A stretch of 64,000 nt of DNA from Paraburkholderia fungorum (GTDB lineage: Bacteria > Pseudomonadota > Gammaproteobacteria > Burkholderiales > Burkholderiaceae). Shown one piece after another: positions 36,743-44,453 of this stretch; within the stretch, counting starts at the first letter, position 1; each line of letters begins with the position of its first letter. The position numbers and the translations under genes are program-made. Location of the stretch: contig NZ_CADFGE010000001.1 of the NCBI RefSeq assembly GCF_902833645.1, forward strand, positions 310,001-374,000, given 5' to 3'. Below the pieces are notes generated by a model. The model was not told where the DNA came from and did not search any database. It worked only from the letters and a program-made list of their open reading frames with translations.

Positions 36743-36754
36743 CCTTCTCTCTCC

Positions 36755-38092
36755 TCATGCTGTTTTACGCGCGGCCGGCATCGCCAGCGCGATCAGGGCG
36801 GCCAGCACCAGCGCGCAGGCGAGCACGATCATGCCGGGCAGCAGAGTGCCGGTCGCATCCTTCAGAAAGCCGATTACGTAGGGGCTCACAAAACCCGCCA
36901 GATTGCCGGTGCAATTGATCACGGCAATGGCTGCCGCCGCGCCCACGCCGCCCATCAGCGCGGTCGGAATGCCCCAGAACACCGGTGCAATCGAATTGAT
37001 GCCGATCGCCGCGACCACCAGCGCCGCCATCGAAAGCCACACGTGCTGGCCGAGCAGCACCGACGCCAGCATGCCGGCGGCACCCAGCACCGCGCACACC
37101 GCCACATGCTTGCGACGCCCGTCGTGCTTGTCCGCGTGACGCGCGATCAGGATCATCGCGACCGCGCTGATCAGCGACGGCACCGCCGACAGCAAACCGA
37201 TATTCGCCACGCTCACCACACCGCTCGCGCGGATCATCGTCGGCAGCCAGAAGACGAGCCCGTAATTGCCCATCGCGATGCAGAAGTACAGCAGGCCGAG
37301 CAGCCAGACCTTCGGGTTGGCAAATGCGCCGCGTACCGTTTGATGCGCACGGGTCTGCGCATCGGCTCCAAGATCGCGCGCGAGCAACGCCTTTTCCTCT
37401 TTGTTCAACCAGCTCACCGACTCGATGCGATCGTGCAAAACAAAAAACGCGACGATGCCCACCACCAGCGAGGCGAGTCCTTCGATCAGAAACAGCCACT
37501 TCCAGCCGGCGAGCCCGTGCACCCCGGCGAGTTGTTGCATGATCCAGCCCGACACCGGACCGCCGATCGCGCCCGATACGGGAATCGCCGCCATGAATAG
37601 CGCGATGATTTGCGAGCGCCGGTTCGACGGAAACCACGTCGACAGATACAGCACGATGCCAGGAAAGAAGCCCGCTTCGGCAACGCCGAGCAGAAAGCGC
37701 AAGATATAGAACGAGGTCGCGCCACTCGCGAACATCGTCAGACACGAGACGATCGACCACGTGACCATGATCCGCGCGATCCAGATACGGGCGCCGACGC
37801 GATGCAAGATGAGGTTGCTCGGCACCTCGAAGATGAAATAGCCGAGAAAGAAGATGCCGGCACCCGCGCCGTACACGGTCTCGCTCAACGAGAGATCGGT
37901 GAGCATCTGCAACTTGGCGAAGCTCACGTTCACGCGATCGATATAGGCGACGATGAATGCGAGAAACAGAAACGGCACGATGCGCCAGGCGAGCTTGCGG
38001 TACAACGCTACGCGTTCGGCGGATTCTGCGGGCTCCGCAGGCTTATCAGGCATAGCGGGCCGCTCGGCGCCGCCATATAGAGGGGTGCTCAT
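36755..38092 (-). CDS. MFS sugar-acid transporter (ACS family)
   Basis: This is a 445-residue, 12-helix carrier. AFIVAYIDRVNVSFAKLQM in helix 1 and FEVPSNLILHRVGARIW are the ACS signatures, so it is paralogous to the carrier at 28327. It is the first gene of the five-gene minus-strand operon and is divergent from a LysR gene. It probably imports the acid that induces the operon. Confidence 0.92.
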   Translation of the reverse strand: MSTPLYGGAERPAMPDKPAEPAESAERVALYRKLAWRIVPFLFLAFIVAYIDRVNVSFAKLQMLTDLSLSETVYGAGAGIFFLGYFIFEVPSNLILHRVGARIWIARIMVTWSIVSCLTMFASGATSFYILRFLLGVAEAGFFPGIVLYLSTWFPSNRRSQIIALFMAAIPVSGAIGGPVSGWIMQQLAGVHGLAGWKWLFLIEGLASLVVGIVAFFVLHDRIESVSWLNKEEKALLARDLGADAQTRAHQTVRGAFANPKVWLLGLLYFCIAMGNYGLVFWLPTMIRASGVVSVANIGLLSAVPSLISAVAMILIARHADKHDGRRKHVAVCAVLGAAGMLASVLLGQHVWLSMAALVVAAIGINSIAPVFWGIPTALMGGVGAAAAIAVINCTGNLAGFVSPYVIGFLKDATGTLLPGMIVLACALVLAALIALAMPAARKTA

Positions 38093-38329
38093 GCTTGTCT
38101 CCTTCCGCGCGCTTGGATGCGCGCTGTGGTCGCGGCGATAAGACGTATGACGCGGCTCCGGTTATACCCTGAGTTATGCGGTCGGCACGTAGCTGCTATG
38201 CTCGAGCCACCGGTTTCGCGCTCTATCGTCCAGCCGATGCTGAAGATTAGCCGGGTTGGGCGTCGCACCGCAAATCACTGTTTCGGTGCAAGTCATTACC
38301 ATTCAGTTATGTTCACCGGGTCGACACGA

Positions 38330-39295
38330 ATGGCCAGCACCGAAAACGACGCAATCGATCGCTTCTTCCGCAGCGGCCTGAAGCTGCCGCACCTGCGTAT
38401 CCTGGTGAGCCTCGCGGAGCTCGGCCAGGTGACGCGGGTCGCGGCCGCGTTCCACGTCACGCAACCCGCCATTTCGAAGCAGATCGGTGAAATCGAAGAA
38501 GCGCTAGGCGTACCCGTCGCCCGGCGAGTCGGCAACGCGGTCGAGTTGACCAGTATCGGCAAGGTGATGGCCGCACGCGGCCGGGAAATCCTGCGGCACA
38601 TCGAACTGGCGCGCCGCGACGTCAGCGCGCTGACCACCGGCACGGCCGGCCACGTCCGCTTTGGCGCGGTCGTGACGATTCCGCAGCCGCTGATCGCACA
38701 TGCGGTCGAACTCTTCATGCGGCGTGCGCCGACAGCCACGCTGTCGTTCGTGGAAGCGACACTCGACAAGCTGATCAAGATGCTCGACGAAGGCGAACTC
38801 GATCTCGCCCTGGGCCGCAACCGGATCGCCGACAACCAGGACTTGCTGCGCCAGCAGACCTTGCATCGCGAGCCGTTCGTGTTTGTCGTCGGCACGAGCC
38901 ACCCGCTCGGCAAGGTAGACCTGCCGGTGAACTGGAACGATCTGCGCGCGGCGCGCTGGATCACGCCGCTGCGGGGTTCTCCCGCATTTGCGACGTTGGC
39001 CGAAACACTCGCCGGCCAAGGTATTCCGCTCGATCGCGGCGCGGTCGAATCCAGTTCGTTACCATTGAATCTGTCGCTGCTGATCCGCGGGGAGTTCGTG
39101 TCGATTCTGCCGCTGTCGATCGCCCGGCATCACGTGAGCCGCGGACGCATGCGCGTATTGCCGCTCGCGCCGCTCGAACCGTTAGGTGAAGTCGTACTGG
39201 TGTGGCGCGCGGATACTTCCGCGCCGGCGGCGGATCTGTTCAGCGAATGCTTGCGGGAATCGTCGTCGGAATTGCTGGATGGTGAGGCGGAATGA
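38330..39295 (+). CDS. LysR-family regulator (GbpR-like)
   Basis: This 321-residue protein has the helix-turn-helix in LRILVSLAELGQVTRVAAAFHVTQPAISKQIGEIE and an intact co-inducer domain. The sequence resembles GbpR-type regulators of sugar uptake. I chose the ATG at 38330 (MASTENDA); an in-frame ATG at 38309 is equally possible, since neither has a strong ribosome-binding site. It is divergent from the MFS/SDR/dehydratase operon and most likely controls it. Confidence 0.88.
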   Translation: MASTENDAIDRFFRSGLKLPHLRILVSLAELGQVTRVAAAFHVTQPAISKQIGEIEEALGVPVARRVGNAVELTSIGKVMAARGREILRHIELARRDVSALTTGTAGHVRFGAVVTIPQPLIAHAVELFMRRAPTATLSFVEATLDKLIKMLDEGELDLALGRNRIADNQDLLRQQTLHREPFVFVVGTSHPLGKVDLPVNWNDLRAARWITPLRGSPAFATLAETLAGQGIPLDRGAVESSSLPLNLSLLIRGEFVSILPLSIARHHVSRGRMRVLPLAPLEPLGEVVLVWRADTSAPAADLFSECLRESSSELLDGEAE

Positions 39296-39331
39296 TGCGT
39301 GTGGACTCACGTATCGCCGATTGGCTGGCAG

Positions 39332-39353
39332 CTCCCGAATAGTCTCACCTTTG
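39332..39353 (-). repeat. Iteron-like motif
   Basis: CTCCCGAATAGTCTCACCTT, followed by TG, lies 36 bases after the LysR stop codon. Orientation is opposite to the origin iterons. Confidence 0.7.
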
Positions 39354-39376
39354 GGCCATTTGAAGGCAAAAGGAAA

Positions 39377-39401
39377 GCCGGCCGCCATCAAGGCGGCCGG
39401 C
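39377..39401 (-). terminator. Rho-independent-type terminator of the porin gene
   Basis: GCCGGCCGCC, loop ATCAA, GGCGGCCGGC: a perfect 10-bp stem. On the minus strand it is followed by TTTCCTTTTGCC. It lies 15 bases beyond the porin stop codon. Confidence 0.8.
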
Positions 39402-39415
39402 ACATTCATAGGCAA

Positions 39416-40582
39416 TCAGAATTTGTGGCGAATACCCACCACGGCGACTTCCTGGCTGTTCGTGCCTGAATTCACGCCGTAACTGCCAATCGACGCCTGC
39501 GCGCTCACTACGTTGCCTGCGGCATTCAGCGTATTGCCGCTCGCCTTCTGGTACCCCGCCACCGCATACAAATCGGTGCGTTTGGACAGCGCGTAGTCCG
39601 CACCGAGGTTGACCTGGTTGTAGTGCGCCGAACTCGGGCCCGTCAACGACGTGTAGTTATAGCCCACGCCCGTGCGCAAGGCCGGCGTAATCTGATAGTT
39701 GAAGAACACCGAGCCGTTGTTGAACTTGGCGGTGTTGTGGAACGCGGAGAACGCGTCGTTCGCATACTGCGTGTTCGAGTAGGCCGCACCGAACGTTGCC
39801 GCGCCGATCACATACTGCCCGCCCACACGCACGATCTGAATCGACTTCGCGCTTGCAAAGCCCGCGTTGATGACCGTGTTGAACAGCGAATCGGAACTGC
39901 TGCTCCAGGTGCGCACATTCGCCGTCGTGGAGTTGCCGCCGTTCGCGTAGAAGTAACCCGCGCCGAGCGACAACGGGCCATTCGCATAAGCCGCGCCGAA
40001 GCTGTAGGTCTGGCCGCTGCCCGTCGCACCCGCCACGCCGCCCACGCCGTACAACGCCTCGACCTGGAAGCCCGCGAACAGCGGACTCACGTATTTGACC
40101 GAGTTGCTGATACGCAAACTGTTGTCGTAGTTATCCAGATCGCCCGGCGTGGCGAAGATGCCGCCGAAGTAGTTGTCTTCCGTGAGACCTTGCACCAGGT
40201 CCACGACCGGATCGTATTGGCGTCCGAGCGTGACGGTCCCCCACGTGCCGCTCGACAAGCCGACCACCGCCTTGCGGCCGAATTCGCGGCTGCCTTGTCC
40301 CAGCGCGCCCGTGCCGACGTTGAAGCCGTTCTCGAGCTGGAACACCGCGGCCAGACCGCCGCCCAGGTCTTCCGTGCCCTTGAGACCCCAACGGCTGCCG
40401 GACAGGTTGCCGCTGCTGAACTTCACGAGCGTCGACTGATTCTGGCCGCTTGCGTTTTGTGCGTTGTGTACGTAAGCGATACCGGCGTCGACGATACCGT
40501 ACAGCGTCACGCTGCTTTGCGCCTGAGCGCTTGCCGCAAGCAAAAGACCGGCGGGTAATGCGAGGAGAGAAAGACGTTTCAT
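39416..40582 (-). CDS. Outer-membrane porin (OmpC-like, Burkholderia type)
   Basis: This 388-residue protein has a signal peptide (MKRLSLLALPAGLLLAASAQ, cleavage after AQA). SSVTLYGIVDAGIAYVHN, SRWGLKGTEDLGGGLAAVFQLE and the loop-3 region are typical of betaproteobacterial trimeric porins. It ends in KF, the phenylalanine needed for BAM recognition. It forms a general diffusion pore in the outer membrane. It is monocistronic with its own terminator; neighbouring catabolic clusters may use it for solute entry. Confidence 0.95.
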   Translation of the reverse strand: MKRLSLLALPAGLLLAASAQAQSSVTLYGIVDAGIAYVHNAQNASGQNQSTLVKFSSGNLSGSRWGLKGTEDLGGGLAAVFQLENGFNVGTGALGQGSREFGRKAVVGLSSGTWGTVTLGRQYDPVVDLVQGLTEDNYFGGIFATPGDLDNYDNSLRISNSVKYVSPLFAGFQVEALYGVGGVAGATGSGQTYSFGAAYANGPLSLGAGYFYANGGNSTTANVRTWSSSSDSLFNTVINAGFASAKSIQIVRVGGQYVIGAATFGAAYSNTQYANDAFSAFHNTAKFNNGSVFFNYQITPALRTGVGYNYTSLTGPSSAHYNQVNLGADYALSKRTDLYAVAGYQKASGNTLNAAGNVVSAQASIGSYGVNSGTNSQEVAVVGIRHKF

Positions 40583-40728
40583 TTTCAGGTTCCCGTGTCA
40601 ATGTTGTATTTGTTTAAAACTGGCGACACGATACGAGACGCGTCTGTCCCGGCAAACCAAGTAATTCTTCGATGAATATGAACGTGCCGGTAGCATGGCC
40701 GCTGCCAAGGCCACGCATTGGCGCGATG

Positions 40729-41598
40729 TCACGCCGGGACAGCGGACGATTCGGAGAGTGCGTATTTCGAGGTCGCGAGGACCGCGGCGGGAACGGGGAC
40801 ATGAGCGCGCCGCAACAACGCGCCGCTGCGGAACATCAGCAGGTCGCCGGGTTCGCAGGCCGTCCACACTTCGTCGGTGAGCGGCGTGGTGGCAATCACC
40901 GCGGTGCGATCGGCCGGCGTGCCACGCTCCGCGAAATCCACCGAGAGGTCGCCGTCGACGAGACGCGCGCTGGAAAACGGCCAGTGACGTATCACGTACG
41001 AAAGGCGCGTCGAGCAATACGCGAATTGTGCCGTGCCGTTCGACAGCACGAAGTTGAAAATGCCATACGGGTTCAGCGTGCGGGTGGCCTGCTCGATCAC
41101 GTCGAATAGGGCATCGACGTCGTCGACGTCCGCGAGCATCTCCGCTTGAGCGGCGAAATGCGTGTAGAGGCGATTCATGATGAAGCAGAAGGCCGCTTCG
41201 CTGTCGGTCGTGCCGACCGGCGCATAGGGCCCGTGTTCCGGCTCGTGCGCATCCCCGAGCGGTTGAAGGTCGCCGTTATGCGCGAACACCCATTGCTGCC
41301 CGCGCAACTCGCGCATGAACGGGTGGCAGTTCTCCACCCGTGCGCCACCTTGCGTCGCCTTGCGAATATGCGCGACGACATTGCGCGACTTGATCGGATA
41401 GCTCTTCAGAAACTCGGCCACCGGCGAGCGGTACGCCGGCTTTTCATCGACGAACACGCGGCAGGCGCGGTCTTCGTAGAACGCCACGCCCCAGCCATCG
41501 ACATGATGGTCGGTGAGCCCGCCGCGAGCAGCAAAACCCGTCAGCGAGAAACTGACGTCTGTAGGTTCCGCGCAGCTAAGGGCGAGCAATTGGCACAT
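40729..41598 (-). CDS. Class II glutamine amidotransferase (YafJ-like)
   Basis: This 289-residue Ntn-hydrolase fold protein has the nucleophile Cys2 (MCQLLALSCA) exposed after methionine removal. GGLTDHHVDGWGVAFYED, VVAHIRKATQGG and the oxyanion segment FAHNGDLQ are conserved. No synthetase partner domain is present. Such stand-alone enzymes are thought to hydrolyse gamma-glutamyl compounds. It is monocistronic between the porin and the chemosensory operon. Confidence 0.92.
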   Translation of the reverse strand: MCQLLALSCAEPTDVSFSLTGFAARGGLTDHHVDGWGVAFYEDRACRVFVDEKPAYRSPVAEFLKSYPIKSRNVVAHIRKATQGGARVENCHPFMRELRGQQWVFAHNGDLQPLGDAHEPEHGPYAPVGTTDSEAAFCFIMNRLYTHFAAQAEMLADVDDVDALFDVIEQATRTLNPYGIFNFVLSNGTAQFAYCSTRLSYVIRHWPFSSARLVDGDLSVDFAERGTPADRTAVIATTPLTDEVWTACEPGDLLMFRSGALLRRAHVPVPAAVLATSKYALSESSAVPA

Positions 41599-41669
41599 GC
41601 TCGCAGACTAGCGTGTTTCAGGCGCCGCCGTTATAGCGAATCATGCTTTGCAAATCACCCGCGCACCGG

Positions 41670-41690
41670 CTCCCGAAAACTCTCACCTTT
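41670..41690 (-). repeat. Iteron-like motif
   Basis: CTCCCGAAAACTCTCACCTT plus T lies 27 bases before the CheY stop codon and 70 bases upstream of the amidotransferase start. It is a full consensus match apart from the variable bases. Confidence 0.75.
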
Positions 41691-41716
41691 ACCCGGATCG
41701 GGATGCGTGCAGTGCC

Positions 41717-42082
41717 TTAGCTTGCCAGCTTGCGGAACGTTTCCAGCACCGCGTCGCCCTTGAACGGCTTGACGATCCAGCCCTTCACGCCCGCCGCCTT
41801 GCCACGCTCCTTCATGGCCGGGCTGCTTTCGGTCGTCAGCATGATGACGTTGACGGTCGTGTTCGCGAGCTCGCCGCGAATCTTCTCGACCATCGTCAGG
41901 CCGTCCATGTTCGGCATGTTGACGTCGCTGATCACCAGCTTGATGCCGGGGCTGGCCTTCAGCTTGGCGAGGCCGTCCTTGCCGTCCACCGCCGTGTCGA
42001 CGTCCAGACCGTTTTTCTTCAGAAAGCCGGCCACTTCGTCGCGCACCGTGCTCGAATCATCCACCACCAGAATTTTCGACAT
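41717..42082 (-). CDS. CheY-like single-domain response regulator
   Basis: This is a 121-residue receiver with a complete active site: acidic pair D8/D9 (VVDDSS), phospho-acceptor near D54 (LVISDVNMPNMDG), T in MLTTES and K in VKPFKGD. The start at 42082 (MSKILVVDD) has AGGAA upstream. It is the last gene of the chemosensory-like operon, 20 bases after the receiver-CheX protein. It should be the phosphorylation target of the HPt kinase at 44454 and the substrate of the CheX-type proteins. Confidence 0.93.
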   Translation of the reverse strand: MSKILVVDDSSTVRDEVAGFLKKNGLDVDTAVDGKDGLAKLKASPGIKLVISDVNMPNMDGLTMVEKIRGELANTTVNVIMLTTESSPAMKERGKAAGVKGWIVKPFKGDAVLETFRKLAS

Positions 42083-42102
42083 GTTTTTTCCTATGACAAC
42101 AA

Positions 42103-43074
42103 TCAGAACAGATCCAGTTCGCCCGCTTCGACCATTGCGCCGACGTCCTCGGTGACTTCCCTGAAGTCCTCCGGCGACCAGCTCAGGCTGAACACAAAAC
42201 GTTGATGCAGCTTGACCGAGCGGCCCGAGCGCGGGTCCGTCAGCGAGTACATGAAACACAGTTGCGGATTGCCGGTGCCGAACGAGATGTACTTGTGCTT
42301 GTGATTCACCAGCAACGGCACCTGCACCTGACTGCGCAGCCAGGCATCCGCGTCGCCGATATAGCGGTTCTTGAACGAACCCCAGATCAGATTCGTCACT
42401 TCACCGAGCACGCCATTCAGATCGCGGAAGTTGGCTTCGCCGTCTTCCGCGCTCTCGCTTGTCCGGTAGCGATCGAGCAGTTCGAGAATCGGCGTCTCTT
42501 CCGCCTGCATCATCATGTAACCGCGGCACCACGCGCTCTCGAGCGGAATCAGGCTGAACACCTCGCCGAAGATGATCCGGTCGCGCACGATATAAGGCGT
42601 GTCGCACGTGATGCTCAGGTCCTTGAACACGTCGCCGAGAATCGCCTGCGTCATGTCGGCGATGCCGCGCACGAGCGCGTTCGGATAGTCCAGGCTGAAA
42701 ATGTATTCGTCGATCACCTTGCGCAAGGGCGCCATATCGTGGGCGACGTAGGTCGCGCAGACAACGCGGCGCAAGCCCTCCGGCAGCCCTTCGAGACTGG
42801 GATCGGTATCGCGGCGCATGATGATCGGCAATTCCGGGCGCACCGCGTTGATCCTGATCGCGATCTCGGCGCTCGCTTCGGGCGAGCCGCCGTAGCCTTC
42901 GGCGAACAGCACCGCGCCCAGATCGATGTTCGAGCGCAGCACCGACTGCAAGCGATTTTTGCCGACTTTCACGCCGACCAGATTGTGCTCGTCGCAGAAG
43001 CGCTTCAACGCCTCTTTATGCACGGGGCAATCGTCCAGCACCAGCACCTTGCTGACCGGTTTGTTCATGTTCAT
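42103..43074 (-). CDS. Pseudo-receiver fused to a CheX-type phosphatase domain
   Basis: This is a 323-residue protein. The first 125 residues look like a receiver (KVLVLDDCPVHKEAL), but where the phospho-acceptor should be the sequence reads AVLFAEGYGG, so no aspartate is present. The C-terminal half carries the CheC/CheX active-site pattern E-x-x-N-x-x-x-G (GEVTNLIWG, about 225-233). It therefore probably dephosphorylates the CheY-type protein encoded 20 bases downstream. It ends in GELDLF, nearly the same tail as the next CheX-like protein (GELELF), which hints at a shared docking tail. Confidence 0.85.
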   Translation of the reverse strand: MNMNKPVSKVLVLDDCPVHKEALKRFCDEHNLVGVKVGKNRLQSVLRSNIDLGAVLFAEGYGGSPEASAEIAIRINAVRPELPIIMRRDTDPSLEGLPEGLRRVVCATYVAHDMAPLRKVIDEYIFSLDYPNALVRGIADMTQAILGDVFKDLSITCDTPYIVRDRIIFGEVFSLIPLESAWCRGYMMMQAEETPILELLDRYRTSESAEDGEANFRDLNGVLGEVTNLIWGSFKNRYIGDADAWLRSQVQVPLLVNHKHKYISFGTGNPQLCFMYSLTDPRSGRSVKLHQRFVFSLSWSPEDFREVTEDVGAMVEAGELDLF

Positions 43075-43125
43075 TTCGCGTTCCTGCTCACTGCGGATAT
43101 CGACGTCATGGTCAACACTCAGAAC

Positions 43126-43665
43126 TCAAAACAACTCCAGCTCACCGCTGGATTCCTCGATCGCACTTGTGTCGGCGACGAAATCGATCGGCGCATGCGC
43201 GCACACGCAGACTGTCGCGGCAAGCTGCACGGAACCGTTCAGCGTGATCGAATACGACGACAGCAAACCCGGCTTCAATTCCGGCAGATGCCCCAGGCAA
43301 CGCGCGCTCAATACGTAAGGCGTCGACATGCCGAGGTCCGGGAAGTAATGCAGCAGTTCCTGGTTCATCGCGCCGCAGCACAGATTGCAGATTTCCAGAA
43401 ACACTTCCTGGAACGGGCGCTCGTCAGCCTCATTCAGGTAGTACTCACGGGTGCTGTCGTTCTCGTCGAAGCGAAGGATCAGCAGCAGCCTGAACATGAT
43501 CGACGAGATGGTCAGCACGACCACCTGGGTGTCCTTCGTTGCGCCCATGCCGGCCTCGGCAAGCGGCGCGATCTCGCACGTATCGCCCGAGTCTCGCGGC
43601 AGGCGCGTTTGCGCCGCCTTGCGGAAAATGCGTTCGAAGCTGTCCTTCGCGTTGCCCGTAATCAC
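43126..43665 (-). CDS. CheX/CheC-type phosphatase-like protein
   Basis: This is a 179-residue protein. The active-site pattern E-x-x-N-x-x-x-G is seen in FLEICNLCCG (about 90-98). The start is GTG at 43665, which overlaps the stop codon of the MCP-like gene (GTGA) and so couples translation. The C-terminus GELELF matches the tail of the neighbouring fusion protein. It is likely a second phosphatase of the same phosphorelay, or a paralogue that heterodimerises with it. Confidence 0.8.
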   Translation of the reverse strand: MITGNAKDSFERIFRKAAQTRLPRDSGDTCEIAPLAEAGMGATKDTQVVVLTISSIMFRLLLILRFDENDSTREYYLNEADERPFQEVFLEICNLCCGAMNQELLHYFPDLGMSTPYVLSARCLGHLPELKPGLLSSYSITLNGSVQLAATVCVCAHAPIDFVADTSAIEESSGELELF

Positions 43666-44396
43666 GTCGGCACCTGGTGCAGCTTCGAGCGAAACTGGTT
43701 GGCGAGCGATTCGACGCTGGAAAGCGACGCCGCAATCATCTTGCCGCCGGCCTGGATGTCCTGGAACGTGGAGGTGGTGGTCAGATCGTTGCGGTGCAGG
43801 CTGTCGCGATAGCTTTTCGACAATTCCTCGGACCGCGCGGCCAGCGCCCGGACCTCGCTCGCCACTACGGCGAAGCCGCGTCCGGCCGGACCCGCGCGCG
43901 CGGCTTCGATCGACGCATTCAGCGACACGATCACCACATGCCGCACGATCGACGACAGCTCCTGATTCTTCGCGTGCATGTCGTGATTCTGCGTCATCAG
44001 CGAGATCATCTGCTCGTGCCAACGCTCGAATGTCGCGCCGAGGCTCTTCAGACGCGCGGCTTCGTTGGCGATCAGTTGGGCCTGATGCGCCCACTGGTCT
44101 TTGTCGTCGGCCGCCGCTTTCAGTGTTGCGCGCAGTTCTTCGACGCTGGCCGATTGCTGTCGCAGTTCTTCGCTCAACTGGGCGGCTAACGCCTCCATTT
44201 CCTGCGCGGCCTGCTCGCGTTCGCGGATCGCTGCACCGTGGTCAGCCTGTTCCGCCGAGAGCGCCTTGAGCCGCGCTTCGGCTTCGGCCGAGAGCCGCGC
44301 CGTCAGCCTCTTACCATGCAACTTGTGCAAGACAAATGCCAACAGCGCGGTCACCGCGCTGCCTGCCATCGCCGCCAATACATACTGTTGAATCAC
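43662..44396 (-). CDS. Short membrane-anchored methyl-accepting-chemotaxis-like protein
   Basis: This 244-residue protein has one N-terminal transmembrane helix (about 7-24), a long coiled-coil (about 35-120) and a compact MCP signalling segment (VIVSLNASIEAARAGPAGRG, then FAVVASEVRALAARSEE, about 155-195). There is no periplasmic sensor domain and no HAMP. The tip region before SLNASIEAARA differs from classical chemoreceptors (IVRHVVIV in place of the usual QTNLLA). It lies between the kinase gene and the CheX-like gene. Confidence 0.85.
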   Translation of the reverse strand: MIQQYVLAAMAGSAVTALLAFVLHKLHGKRLTARLSAEAEARLKALSAEQADHGAAIREREQAAQEMEALAAQLSEELRQQSASVEELRATLKAAADDKDQWAHQAQLIANEAARLKSLGATFERWHEQMISLMTQNHDMHAKNQELSSIVRHVVIVSLNASIEAARAGPAGRGFAVVASEVRALAARSEELSKSYRDSLHRNDLTTTSTFQDIQAGGKMIAASLSSVESLANQFRSKLHQVPT

Positions 44397-44453
44397 AACC
44401 TATCCTTCCGAAGTCCGTCGCGAAACGCGCGTCGATCCGCGTTCGCTAAACGT

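Noticed and set aside
34250..37600. A 1116-codon open frame on the plus strand
   Set aside because: It is antisense to the dehydratase, SDR and MFS genes, rich in Arg/His/Ala as high-GC shadow frames are, and has no recognisable domain.
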